NCBI RefSeq assembly: GCF_003965815.1
Contig: NZ_RXOE01000001.1
Span: 1,178,001 to 1,242,000, forward strand
From: Variovorax gossypii
GTDB taxonomy: Bacteria; Pseudomonadota; Gammaproteobacteria; Burkholderiales; Burkholderiaceae_C
Length of the DNA stretch: 64,000 nt
Direction: 5' to 3'
Within the stretch, counting starts at the first letter, position 1, and every line of letters starts with the position of its first letter. The notes under the pieces were generated by a model. It was not told the DNA's origin. It saw only the letters and a list, made by a program, of their open reading frames with translations, and searched no databases. Positions 41,526 to 50,878 of the stretch are shown here, piece by piece. A program made the position numbers and the translations under genes.

Positions 41526-42878
41526 GTGGCCCAAGCCGACACCCTCGCCTCCCCCGCGTCGCTCGACGCGTACTGGATGCCCTTCACCCCCAACCGCAAG
41601 TTCAAGCAATCGCCGCGCCTGATCGTCGGCAGCGAAGGCGTGCACTACGACATGGCCGACGGCAGCCGCGTGCTCGACGGCATCGCGGGCCTGTGGTGCG
41701 TGAACGCCGGGCACCGCAACCCGCGCATCAGCGCCGCGCTGAAGGCGCAGATCGACGTGCTCGACTACGCCTCGAGCTTCCAGATCGGCCACCCCGCCGC
41801 CTTCACACTGGCGCAGCGCCTCTCGGAGATGGCGCCGGCCGGCATGAACCACGTGTTCTTCACCAACTCCGGCTCGGAGTCGGTCGACACCGCGCTGAAG
41901 ATCGCGCTGGCCTGCCACCGCGCACGCGGCAACGCCGGCCGCTACCGCCTCATCGGCCGCGAGCGCGCCTATCACGGCGTGGGCTTCGGCGGCATCTCGG
42001 TCGGCGGCATCGGGCGCCAGCGCAGCACCTTCGGCCCGCTGCTCAACGGCGTGGACCACCTGCCCCACACGCACGACCTGGCGCGCAACGCCTTCTCGCG
42101 CGGCGAACCCGGGCACGGCATCGACAAGGCCGACGCGCTCGAGTCCCTGCTCGCGCTGCACGACCCGTCGACCGTGGCCGCCGTCATCGTGGAGCCCGTG
42201 GCCGGCTCCACCGGCGTGCTGCCGCCGCCGCGCGGCTACCTCAGGCGCCTGCGCGAGATCTGCGACAAACACGGCATCCTGCTGATCTTCGACGAGGTCA
42301 TCACCGGCTTCGGCCGCCTGGGCACCAACTTCGCGGCCGACCTGTTCGGAGTGACGCCCGACCTCATCGCCACCGCCAAGGGCCTGACCAACGGCGCGGT
42401 GCCCATGGGCGCGGTGCTGATGCGCGACGAGGTGCACGACGCCTTCATGCACGGCAGCGTCAGCGCCGTCGAGCTCTCGCACGGCTACACCTACTCGGGC
42501 CACCCGCTGGCCTGCGCCGCGGCCCTGGCCACGCTCGACGCCTACACGCAGGACGGCCTGATCGCCCAGTCGGCCGCGCTGGCGCCCTATTTCGAGGAAT
42601 GCCTGCACGCGCTGCGCGGCCTGCCGGGCGTGATCGACATCCGCAACCTCGGCCTGCTCGGCGGCGTGGAACTGGAGGCCTGGGCCTCGGGCCCCGGCAT
42701 GCACGCGCAAGCCGTGGCGCAGCACTGCCTGGACAACGGCCTGCTGGTGCGCCCGGTGGGCGAGACCATCGCGCTGTCGCCTCCCTTCACGCTGGAGCGC
42801 CGGCACGTCGACCAGATCGTCGACACCCTGCACGCGGCCATCAAGCAAACCGTCCAGCCCGCGAGCGCCGCGGCCTGA
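41526..42878 (+). CDS. Class III omega-aminotransferase (beta-alanine:pyruvate type)
   Basis: 450 aa from GTG 41526. PLP enzyme moving a terminal amino group to pyruvate. FFTNSGSESVDTALKIA, IFDEVITGFGRLG (Asp binding the PLP ring) and IATAKGLTNGAVPMGAV with PLP Lys285 are the class III signatures; the opening YWMPFTPNRKFK is typical of beta-alanine:pyruvate and omega-amine transaminases. First gene of an operon with a C45 hydrolase and a peptide-type ABC importer; the amine may come from a hydrolysed conjugate. Confidence 0.92.
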   Translation: MAQADTLASPASLDAYWMPFTPNRKFKQSPRLIVGSEGVHYDMADGSRVLDGIAGLWCVNAGHRNPRISAALKAQIDVLDYASSFQIGHPAAFTLAQRLSEMAPAGMNHVFFTNSGSESVDTALKIALACHRARGNAGRYRLIGRERAYHGVGFGGISVGGIGRQRSTFGPLLNGVDHLPHTHDLARNAFSRGEPGHGIDKADALESLLALHDPSTVAAVIVEPVAGSTGVLPPPRGYLRRLREICDKHGILLIFDEVITGFGRLGTNFAADLFGVTPDLIATAKGLTNGAVPMGAVLMRDEVHDAFMHGSVSAVELSHGYTYSGHPLACAAALATLDAYTQDGLIAQSAALAPYFEECLHALRGLPGVIDIRNLGLLGGVELEAWASGPGMHAQAVAQHCLDNGLLVRPVGETIALSPPFTLERRHVDQIVDTLHAAIKQTVQPASAAA

Positions 42879-42901
42879 ACACCCCGGAAAGCACGAACGA
42901 G

Positions 42902-43999
42902 ATGGACATCGAATCCTTTCCCCTCTACGACATCGAAGGCGACGCGCGCCAGTGCGGCCAGCAATACGGCCGCGCCGCCGGCGAGCGCATCGACCTGAGC
43001 CTTCGCACCTACCGCGCCGCCTTCGAGCGCGTGGGCCTGAACTGGGACCGCACGCGCGCGCTGGCCCGCCGCTTCATGCCGATGATCGAAGCCTTCGACG
43101 CCGGCATGCTGCGCGAGATCGAGGGCGTGGCCGAGGGCGCGGGCGTGCCGCCGGAAGACATCGTGGCGCTCAACGCGCGCAGCGAGATGCTCTACGCCTT
43201 CCAGCAGCTCGAAGCGACCGAGCCGCCCGACGGCTGCACCGGCGTGGTGGTCATGCCCTCGGCCGCGCGCGAGGGCAGGCTCATCCACGCGCAGAACTGG
43301 GACTGGCGCATCGAGAGCCTGGAGCTCGGCGTGGTGCTGCGCATCCAGCCGGCCAAGGGTCCGTCGATGCTGACCTTCGCCGAGGCGGGCACGCTCGCGC
43401 GCGCCGGCCTCAACAGCGCGGGCATCGCCGTCACCGGCAACTTCATCAAGGCCGACAGCGACGGCAGGCAGCAGGGCGTGCCGCTGGCACTCATCCGCCG
43501 CGGCATCCTGCAGTCGGAGCTGTACGCCAACGCGCTCGGCGTGGTGTGCCGCACGGCGCGCTCCATTTCCAACAACATGATCCTCACGCACGCCGACGGC
43601 GAGGCCGTGAGCCTGGAGACCTGCCCCGAGCAGGTGTTCTGGCAGCAGCCCGAGGCCGGCATCCTGGTGCACGCGAATCACTTCAAGACGCCGGCGGCGC
43701 TCGCGCGCGTGGTGGACCGCAGCCTGGAGACCACGCCCGACTCGCTCTACCGCGACCGCCGCGTGACCGAGGCGCTGCACAACAAGCGCGCTGCCGGCCT
43801 CCTCACCGAACAGGACGTGCTCGACGCGCTGCAGGACCGCTTCGGCGCGCCGCGCGCCGTGTGCCGCAGCCCGAGCGCGGGCCCCGGCGGGGCATCTTCC
43901 GCCACGGTGGCGACCATCGTGATGGACCCGGCGGCACGAAAGATGCGCATCGCCCCGGCGCCCTTCAAGGAACACCGCTTCACCGAATATTCCCTCTGA
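42902..43999 (+). CDS. C45-family Ntn-hydrolase (acyl-CoA:6-APA acyltransferase-like)
   Basis: 365 aa. Ntn-hydrolase of the acyl-transferase (AAT) family: a pro-segment of about 110 residues followed by the autocatalytic site Gly111-Cys112 (DGCTGVVV), where Cys112 becomes the N-terminal nucleophile; the AQNWDWR segment and NSAGIAVTGNF (oxyanion region) are also typical. Bacterial members cleave amide bonds of acylated amino acids or peptides. It follows the transaminase by 23 bp and may free an amine for it. No signal peptide. Confidence 0.85.
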   Translation: MDIESFPLYDIEGDARQCGQQYGRAAGERIDLSLRTYRAAFERVGLNWDRTRALARRFMPMIEAFDAGMLREIEGVAEGAGVPPEDIVALNARSEMLYAFQQLEATEPPDGCTGVVVMPSAAREGRLIHAQNWDWRIESLELGVVLRIQPAKGPSMLTFAEAGTLARAGLNSAGIAVTGNFIKADSDGRQQGVPLALIRRGILQSELYANALGVVCRTARSISNNMILTHADGEAVSLETCPEQVFWQQPEAGILVHANHFKTPAALARVVDRSLETTPDSLYRDRRVTEALHNKRAAGLLTEQDVLDALQDRFGAPRAVCRSPSAGPGGASSATVATIVMDPAARKMRIAPAPFKEHRFTEYSL

Positions 44000-44045
44000 G
44001 TCCGACCGCTCTATCGACCGCCCAGCCCATGCCAGGAGTGTTGCC

Positions 44046-45662
44046 ATGAAGAAAGTCCCCGTCCCCCCTTCTCGCCCGCCCTCTCGTCCGTGTTCCGCAC
44101 GTCGAATCGCCGCCCTGGCACTGGGCCTCGCCGCCGCGGCCTCGTCTTCCGCCCAGCCCGCCGTGGGCACGGGCCAGACACTGCGCATCCAGATCAACTC
44201 CGACATACGCACCACCGACCCTGGCGGCAACCGCGACGACAACACCGACAACGTGCTGCTGCACGTGGGCGAAGGGCTGGTCGCGCTGCGCGAGGACACC
44301 TCGGTGGGCCCCATGCTCGCGAGCAAGGTCGACACCTCGGCCGACGGCCTGACCTACACCTTCACCCTGCGCGACGGCGTGAAGTTCCAGAACGGCGCCA
44401 CTCTCACCGCCGACGACGTGGTCTGGAACTGGCAGCGCTACCTGAAACCCACCAGCGGCTGGCGCTGCCTGCCCGAGTTCGACGGCAAGGGCATGACCAA
44501 GGTGCTCTCGGTGGAAGCGCCCAATCCGAAGACGGTGGTGTTCAAGCTGGAGCGCGCCAGCGCCCTCTTCCTCACGATGATGGCGCGCCCCGACTGCGGC
44601 GGCGCCGCCATCCTGCACCGCAGCTCGGTCGGCCCCGACGGCGCCTGGAAGGAACCGGTGGGCACCGGCCCCTACAAGCTCAAGGAATGGAAGCGCGGCC
44701 AGTACGTCGAGCTCACGCGCTTCGACGGCTACAGCTCGCGCGCAGAGCCGCGCGACGGCCTCACCGGCGGCAAGAAGGCGGAAGTCGAGAACCTGCGCTT
44801 CGTCGTCATTCCCGACTCGGCCGCCGCCAAGGCCGCGCTCTACAGCGGCGGCATCGACGCCTTCGTCAGCCCCAGCCCGGCCGACGTGGTCGAGATGCGC
44901 AAGCGAAGCGACGTGCTGGTCGACACCACGCCGGTGATGACCATGGTCGGGCTGCTGCTGCAGACCAACGACCCGGTGCTGAAGGACGTGCGCGTCCGGC
45001 GCGCGCTGGCGCTCTCGCTCGACATGCCGGAAATCGCTCGCTCCGTTACCGAAGGCCTCTCGGCCGTCAACAACTCGGTGGTGCCCTCTTCGAGCCCTTA
45101 CTACGACGCCGTGCAAGGCGGAGGCTTCAAACGAGACCTCGCCGCCGCGAAGAAGCTGCTCGCCGAGGCCGGCTACCGTGGCCAGCCGATCCGCATGATC
45201 GCCAACAAGCGCTACGAGGCGCTGTACTCGGCGGCGGTGCTGGTGCAGGCCATGGCCTCCGAGGCGGGCATCAACGTCGAGCTCGAAGTGCTCGACTGGG
45301 CCACGCAGCTCGACCGCTACACCAAGGGCCAGTACCAGAGCATGGCCTTCATCTACTCGGCGCGCATCGACCCCTCGCTCAACTACGAGATGGTGTCGGG
45401 CGACAAGGCCACCCAGCCGCGCAAGGTGTGGGACAGCCCCTATGCCCAGGCGCGCCTCACCGAATCGATGGTCACGCGCGACAAGGCGCGCCGCCAGGTG
45501 CTCTTCGACGAGATGCACAAGCAGATGCTGCAGGACGTGCCGATGATCGTGCTCTTCAACGCCAGCGACGCCACCGCCATGCGCAAGAGCGTGACCGGCT
45601 TCAAGGGCTGGGCGCCGGCCAAGCCGAGGTTCTGGAACGTGCGGCTGGCCGCCGCCGGCTGA
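44046..45662 (+). CDS. Peptide/nickel-type ABC transporter substrate-binding protein
   Basis: 538 aa. Signal peptide with an unusually Pro/Ser-rich start and hydrophobic core ALALGLAAAASSSA, then SBP family 5: LRIQINSDIRTTDPGGNRDDNTDN, TYTFTLRDGVKFQNGATLTADDVVWNWQRY read in parts, and LKDVRVRRALALSLD. Periplasmic receptor of the ABC importer encoded next (17 bp). The ligand is probably peptide-like, which is a family-based inference. Confidence 0.93.
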   Translation: MKKVPVPPSRPPSRPCSARRIAALALGLAAAASSSAQPAVGTGQTLRIQINSDIRTTDPGGNRDDNTDNVLLHVGEGLVALREDTSVGPMLASKVDTSADGLTYTFTLRDGVKFQNGATLTADDVVWNWQRYLKPTSGWRCLPEFDGKGMTKVLSVEAPNPKTVVFKLERASALFLTMMARPDCGGAAILHRSSVGPDGAWKEPVGTGPYKLKEWKRGQYVELTRFDGYSSRAEPRDGLTGGKKAEVENLRFVVIPDSAAAKAALYSGGIDAFVSPSPADVVEMRKRSDVLVDTTPVMTMVGLLLQTNDPVLKDVRVRRALALSLDMPEIARSVTEGLSAVNNSVVPSSSPYYDAVQGGGFKRDLAAAKKLLAEAGYRGQPIRMIANKRYEALYSAAVLVQAMASEAGINVELEVLDWATQLDRYTKGQYQSMAFIYSARIDPSLNYEMVSGDKATQPRKVWDSPYAQARLTESMVTRDKARRQVLFDEMHKQMLQDVPMIVLFNASDATAMRKSVTGFKGWAPAKPRFWNVRLAAAG

Positions 45663-45679
45663 GCGGGATCTCGCGAGCA

Positions 45680-46624
45680 ATGCCCGCCTACCTCCTGCGC
45701 CGGATCGCGATGACGATCCCGACGCTGCTGCTGGTCTCCATCGCGGTCTTCACCCTGATGCGACTGATTCCGGGCGACCCGGTGCTGCTGATGCTGGGCG
45801 AAGGCGCCGACCCCGCGCAGCTGGAGCTGATGCGCCACCAGATGGGGCTGGACCAGCCCCTGCCCGTGCAGTACCTCGTGTGGCTGCGCCACGCGGTGGC
45901 CGGCGACCTGGGCCTCTCGACCACCAACGGCCTGCCGGTGCTGCCGCTGATCTGGGAGCGCTTCCACGTCAGCGCGGTCATCGTGCTGGTCGCGGTGGCT
46001 TTGGCCTCGCTGATCGCGGTGCCCGCCGGGCTGGTTGCCGCCTGGCGCAAGGACAAACCCACCGACCTCGCCATCATCGGCGCGGCCACGCTGATGCTCT
46101 CGGTGCCCAGCTTCTGGCTGGGCCTGCTGCTGCTGATGTTCTTCGGCCAGTACCTGGGCTGGCTGCCGGTGGTGGGCTACGTGCCCATGTCGGAGAACTT
46201 TTCGCAGGGCGTGCTCTACGTGATCCTTCCCATCGCCACGCTGCTGCTGGTGGAGACCGGCGTGCTCACGCGCATGTCGCGCGCCAGCACCATCGAGATC
46301 CTGCGGCTCGAATACGTGACGCATGCACGCGCCAAGGGCGTGCCCGAGTCGCAGGTGCTGCGCCGCCACGTGCTGCCCAACGCCTTCAACCCGACGCTCA
46401 CCATGATCGGGCTGATTCTCGGGCACCTGCTCAGCGGCATCGCGGTGCTGGAGACGGTGTTCACGCTGCCCGGCCTCGGCCGCCTGATGATCGACTCGAT
46501 CTTCGCGCGCGACTACCCGGTGCTGCAGGGCTGCCTGCTGTTCACCGCGTGCATCTACGTCGTCATCAACCTGATCGTCGACATGTGCTACCCCCTCTTC
46601 GACCCGCGGGTCTCGGTGCAGTGA
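45680..46624 (+). CDS. ABC transporter permease, DppB type
   Basis: 314 aa, about six membrane helices. LLRRIAMTIPTLLLVSIAVFTLMRLIPGDPV is the standard DppB/OppB opening; the EAA loop reads YVTHARAKGVPESQVLRRHVLPNA. ATG 45680. Its stop overlaps the GTG start of the second permease (GTGA), so the two are coupled. Confidence 0.95.
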   Translation: MPAYLLRRIAMTIPTLLLVSIAVFTLMRLIPGDPVLLMLGEGADPAQLELMRHQMGLDQPLPVQYLVWLRHAVAGDLGLSTTNGLPVLPLIWERFHVSAVIVLVAVALASLIAVPAGLVAAWRKDKPTDLAIIGAATLMLSVPSFWLGLLLLMFFGQYLGWLPVVGYVPMSENFSQGVLYVILPIATLLLVETGVLTRMSRASTIEILRLEYVTHARAKGVPESQVLRRHVLPNAFNPTLTMIGLILGHLLSGIAVLETVFTLPGLGRLMIDSIFARDYPVLQGCLLFTACIYVVINLIVDMCYPLFDPRVSVQ

Positions 46625-47439
46625 CCAAGAAGTTCAAGACCCATACCCTCATCGGCGGCGTGCTCATCGCGGCGCTGCTGGCCACGGCCGTGGTGGCGGC
46701 CCTGTGGACGCCCTACAACCCGGTGGGCATCGACCTGCGCTCCAAGCTGCAGTCGCCCTCGCTGGCGCACTGGCTCGGCACCGACGAGTTCGGCCGCGAC
46801 GTGGCCAGCCGCGCCATGCAGGGCGCGGCCACCAGCTGCCTGGTGGCTCTGCTCACAGTGACGCTGGCCACCGCCATGGGCCTGGTGGTCGGCGTGGTCG
46901 CGGGCTTCGTGCGCGGCTGGACCGACCGCGTGCTGATGGCCTTCAACGACACGCTGCTGGCCTTTCCGGGCCTGCTGCTGGCGCTGGGCGTGATGGTGAT
47001 CGTCGGCGCCAACAAGTGGGGCATCGTGCTGGCGCTGAGCCTGGCCTATGCGCCCTCGGTGGTGCGCGTGGTGCGCGGCACCGTGCTGTCGCTGCGCGAG
47101 CGCGAGTACGTCGAGGCCTCGCGGATGATCGGCAACGGCGAGCTCTACACCATGTGGCGCCACGTGCTGCCCAACTGCATGGCGCCGGTGGCGGTGCTGG
47201 CCACCAGCATGTTCGGCTGGGTACTGCTGTCGGAAAGCGCGCTGAGCTTCCTCGGCCTGGGCGTTCCGCCGCCCGCGCCCACCTGGGGCAACATGCTCGC
47301 GAGCGCCCGGCCCTACATGGCCTCGGCCGTGTGGCTGTGCGTGGTGCCGGGCCTGTGCATCGCGCTCACGCTGCTGGGCATCAACCTGCTGGGCGAATCG
47401 CTGCGCGACCGGCTCGATCCACGGACGGAGAAGTCATGA
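46621..47439 (+). CDS. ABC transporter permease, DppC type
   Basis: 272 aa from GTG 46621, about six membrane helices. HWLGTDEFGRDVASR (DppC signature), EAA loop YVEASRMIGNGELYTMWRHVLPN, and SFLGLGVPPPAPTWGNML near the end. Second permease of the importer; its stop overlaps the ATG of the ATPase gene by 4 bp. Confidence 0.95.
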   Translation: MTKKFKTHTLIGGVLIAALLATAVVAALWTPYNPVGIDLRSKLQSPSLAHWLGTDEFGRDVASRAMQGAATSCLVALLTVTLATAMGLVVGVVAGFVRGWTDRVLMAFNDTLLAFPGLLLALGVMVIVGANKWGIVLALSLAYAPSVVRVVRGTVLSLREREYVEASRMIGNGELYTMWRHVLPNCMAPVAVLATSMFGWVLLSESALSFLGLGVPPPAPTWGNMLASARPYMASAVWLCVVPGLCIALTLLGINLLGESLRDRLDPRTEKS

Positions 47440-49094
47440 GCGCCGCATCGAACCCGACCGTGCTGTCCGTCGAGCACCTGAAGATCGAGCTGCGCCACGG
47501 CACCCAGCCGCTGGTGCACGACCTGTCCTTCGAAGTGAAGGCCGGCGAGTTCCTGGCCGTGGTGGGCGAATCGGGCAGCGGCAAGACCATGGCGGCGCGC
47601 GCCATCCTGCAATTGCTGCCGCCGGGCATCTCGCAGACCGGCGGGCGCATCGTGTTCGACGGCGAGGACCTGGCCGCGCGCGACGCGAAGGCGATGCGGC
47701 CCATTCGCGGGCCGGGCATCGGCATGGTGTTCCAGGAGCCGATGGTCTCGCTCAACCCGGTGCACCGCATCGGCGAGCAGATGGCCGAGGGCCTGCGCAT
47801 GCACACCCAGCTGCCGGCGGCGGAAATCCGTGCGCGCATCGTCGACATGCTGCGGCGCGTGCAGATCGCCGACCCCGATCGCTGCATGCACGCCTACCCG
47901 CACGAGTTCTCGGGCGGCATGCGCCAGCGCATCATGCTGGCCAGCGTGATGCTGCTGAAGCCGCGCCTGCTGATCGCCGACGAGCCGACCACCGCGCTCG
48001 ACACGCTGAGCCAGCGCGAAGTGCTCGACCTGATGGTGGGCCTGGCGCGCGACAACGGCACCGCCGTGCTGCTCATCACGCACAACCTCGGCCTCGTGGG
48101 GCGCTACGCGCAGCGCGCCATCGTGCTGGAGAAAGGCCGGCTGGTCGAGACCGGCGAGGTGCCCGGCATCCTGCTCGAACCGAAGCAGCCCTACACCCGC
48201 AAGCTGGTCGACGCGCTGCCGCGCCGGCAGGCCGCCAGGGCGGAAACCGCCGCACCGCAACAGTCGCTGGTGCAGGTGCGCGGACTGTGCGTGAGCTATC
48301 CGGGCGCGCGTACCGGCCTGTTCAAACGGCATCCTCCGATCCGCGTGATCGACTCGCTCGACCTCGACATCCACTGTGGCGAGATGGTCGCACTGGTCGG
48401 CGGCAGCGGTTCGGGCAAGACCACGCTGGGCCGCGCCATCCTGCGGCTCGCGCCGTCGCACGCCGGGCAGATCCTGTTCCGCGGCGAAGACGTGCGCACC
48501 GCCGACCGCGCCGCGCTGCATCGCTTCAGGCTGGCCTGCCAGCTGGTGTTCCAGGACCCGTTCTCCTCGCTCGACCCGCGCATGCGCGTGCAGGACATCG
48601 TGGCCGAGCCGCTGCGCCACCTGCCCCAGCTCGATGCGGCCGCGCGTGTGCGACGCGTGAAGGAAACGCTGGACGAAGTGGGCCTGGACGGCCTCGGCGC
48701 GCGCTACCCGCACGAACTCTCGGGCGGCCAGCGCCAGCGCGTGGCGATCGCCCGTGCCCTGGTACGCAGGCCCGCCTTCGTGGTGGCCGACGAACCCGTG
48801 TCCGCGCTCGACATGACGATCCAGGCGCAGGTGCTCAAGCTGTTCCAGAGCCTGCAGCAGCACCACGGCTTCGCCTGCCTCTTCATCAGCCACGACCTCG
48901 CGGCCGTGGAGCAGATCGCAGACCGCGTGATCGTGATGGAGCGCGGGCGCATCGTGGAGCAAGGCGCGCGCGACGCGGTGTTCGACGACCCGCGGCATGC
49001 CTACACGCAGGCGCTGCTCGCGGCGACGCCCCGGCCGCTGGCGGCGCTGGATGCCGCCGAGGCAATGCCCGAAGCGGGACGGGCTTTCGCGTGA
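47436..49094 (+). CDS. Fused DppD-DppF ABC ATPase
   Basis: 552 aa carrying two complete ATPase domains in one chain. N-terminal domain: Walker A GESGSGKTMAAR, signature FSGGMRQRIMLA, Walker B LLIADEPTTALD. C-terminal domain from about residue 275: GGSGSGKTTLGR, LSGGQRQRVAIA, FVVADEPVSALD. Both sites are intact. It powers the peptide-type importer; such fusions are common in this transporter group. Confidence 0.95.
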   Translation: MSAASNPTVLSVEHLKIELRHGTQPLVHDLSFEVKAGEFLAVVGESGSGKTMAARAILQLLPPGISQTGGRIVFDGEDLAARDAKAMRPIRGPGIGMVFQEPMVSLNPVHRIGEQMAEGLRMHTQLPAAEIRARIVDMLRRVQIADPDRCMHAYPHEFSGGMRQRIMLASVMLLKPRLLIADEPTTALDTLSQREVLDLMVGLARDNGTAVLLITHNLGLVGRYAQRAIVLEKGRLVETGEVPGILLEPKQPYTRKLVDALPRRQAARAETAAPQQSLVQVRGLCVSYPGARTGLFKRHPPIRVIDSLDLDIHCGEMVALVGGSGSGKTTLGRAILRLAPSHAGQILFRGEDVRTADRAALHRFRLACQLVFQDPFSSLDPRMRVQDIVAEPLRHLPQLDAAARVRRVKETLDEVGLDGLGARYPHELSGGQRQRVAIARALVRRPAFVVADEPVSALDMTIQAQVLKLFQSLQQHHGFACLFISHDLAAVEQIADRVIVMERGRIVEQGARDAVFDDPRHAYTQALLAATPRPLAALDAAEAMPEAGRAFA

Positions 49095-49125
49095 TCGCGG
49101 ATGGCACGGCGGCACAATCGTTCGC

Positions 49126-50859
49126 GTGCCACCCATTCGACACCACCTCCCCGTCGCCCTCCTCGCACTGACAGTCGCGCTCGCCATGCCCGTGGCGCAC
49201 GCTGCGGAGCCGGTGCTGCTCGTCACGTCGCCCGCCGCGCTGCAGGCCGCGGAGAAATCCGGCGCCGGCTTCGCGCGCTGGATGAACGGCGAGACGGCGC
49301 AATCCACCGATGGTGTCACAACCAACCAGGCGTTGATGCGCGCACCGGCCTGGCGCTCCATCGCGGACCCGCTGGGCGCCAGCCTCGCCGGCATCCAGCG
49401 GCGAGACAAGCAGGCCGGCATCGGCGTTTCGCGCTATCCGCACCGGCTGTTCGACGCGCGCTGGCTCGCGAGCCCCGACGCCTTCTTCGAACTCGTGGGC
49501 GTGGCCAACCGCATGGACCGCAGGCCCTTCCAGGATGGCGCGTGCGGCGAGACACGGCTCGTGTACCGGCTGGCCTACCGCACGGCCGAGATGCAGTCGC
49601 GCCTGCCGATGACGGTCAACGTCGAGCTGCGCGGCGATGCGCCCGATGCGGACGGCAGCTGCGCGAGCGCCGCGAAGCGCTGGCAGCCGCCGCAGGCCTC
49701 GATGGCCGACGAAGCGCTGGGCCGCTGGCTGGTGTCGGCCGACGGCCCCCTGGCGCCGCGCCGTCTCGAGCACGAGCGCATCGCGCAAGTAACGACCAAC
49801 CTCCAGAGCGTGCGCTGGCCTTCGGCGGTGCGTCCCGACCTGGGCGGCCATGCCGAATACATGCTGCGCGCCTTCCGCTGGAACGCGCCGGCGAAGCGCT
49901 TCGACGTGGCGCCGCTCGAGAACACGCCCGACGTCGCGAAGCTGAAGGCCAACGCCCCGCTGCGCAAGGAGCTGGAGCAATGGCTGCAGCAGCCCGCGAA
50001 CCTGCGGGCGCTGGACGAAGCCACGTTGCAGATTCCTGAAAAGTTCCTCGCGACCGAAGCGATCTCGGTCGCGCCGCGCGGACTCGAACGGCTGGCGAAC
50101 CGACCCTTCGCGCAGGTCTTCGCGCCGGGCGAGTGGCAGGCCGTCGCGGGCAGCCGCACGCTGCAATCGCCGCAGGCCGTGCTGCGCCGCCTCGACGACC
50201 TGAGCTGCATGGGCTGCCACCAGAGCCGCGCGGTCGCGGGCTTTCACCTGCTGGGCGTGGACCGGCGCGGCGCGTCGCGCACGTTCACTACCGGCAACGC
50301 GCTCGCGGTGGCGCATTCGCCTCATGTGCAGGACGAGCTTGCACGCCGCGGCACCTACATGCAGGCGTCGCTGTCGACGCAACGGCCCGATCCGTTCCGT
50401 CCGCTGGCCGAACCCGACGACGCCGGCACAGTGGCCGAGAAGCCCACGGTCGGCGCACGCTGCGAGCCCACGCGCATCACCCAATCCGCCAACCCATGGC
50501 TGGACCGCGCAGAGAAGCTGCCTCGCATTTCCTGCGAGGGCCTCCTCTCCGTGTGCGAGAAAACCTCGGTCGGCTTCCCCGGCGGCATGTGCTCGGCCCC
50601 CTGCGATCCGAACGACAGGAACGGCACCTGCGGCGGCATCGCCATCCTCAGCGACTTCAACAGCTGCCTGGCCGCGAAGAAGCCTTTCGGCGAATGCCTG
50701 GCGAAGCACACGCGCCCCGGCAACCTGCGCAGCTGCTCGGCGCAGCAGGCGTGCCGCGACGACTACATCTGCGCGCAGGCCGAGGGCCAGCCCGAGGGAC
50801 GCGGCGCCTGCATACCGCCCTACTTCCTGTTCCAGATGCGGGTGGACGGGCACTCCTGA
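49126..50859 (+). CDS. Secreted protein with one c-type heme motif
   Basis: 577 aa from GTG 49126, 31 bp after the ABC ATPase gene. Signal peptide VPPIRHHLPVALLALTVALA to VAHA, then a large domain without recognised motifs. A single CxxCH heme site occurs at Cys361-Met-Gly-Cys364-His365 (DLSCMGCHQSRAVAGFHLLG), and about 12 further Cys lie in the last 110 residues (CSAPCDPND, NGTCGG, SCSAQQACRDDYIC), suggesting disulfides in that region. Family unknown to me. It could belong to the transporter operon, but no link is shown beyond orientation. Confidence 0.75.
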   Translation: MPPIRHHLPVALLALTVALAMPVAHAAEPVLLVTSPAALQAAEKSGAGFARWMNGETAQSTDGVTTNQALMRAPAWRSIADPLGASLAGIQRRDKQAGIGVSRYPHRLFDARWLASPDAFFELVGVANRMDRRPFQDGACGETRLVYRLAYRTAEMQSRLPMTVNVELRGDAPDADGSCASAAKRWQPPQASMADEALGRWLVSADGPLAPRRLEHERIAQVTTNLQSVRWPSAVRPDLGGHAEYMLRAFRWNAPAKRFDVAPLENTPDVAKLKANAPLRKELEQWLQQPANLRALDEATLQIPEKFLATEAISVAPRGLERLANRPFAQVFAPGEWQAVAGSRTLQSPQAVLRRLDDLSCMGCHQSRAVAGFHLLGVDRRGASRTFTTGNALAVAHSPHVQDELARRGTYMQASLSTQRPDPFRPLAEPDDAGTVAEKPTVGARCEPTRITQSANPWLDRAEKLPRISCEGLLSVCEKTSVGFPGGMCSAPCDPNDRNGTCGGIAILSDFNSCLAAKKPFGECLAKHTRPGNLRSCSAQQACRDDYICAQAEGQPEGRGACIPPYFLFQMRVDGHS

Positions 50860-50878
50860 GCAGCGCCCTTTTCGCCGT

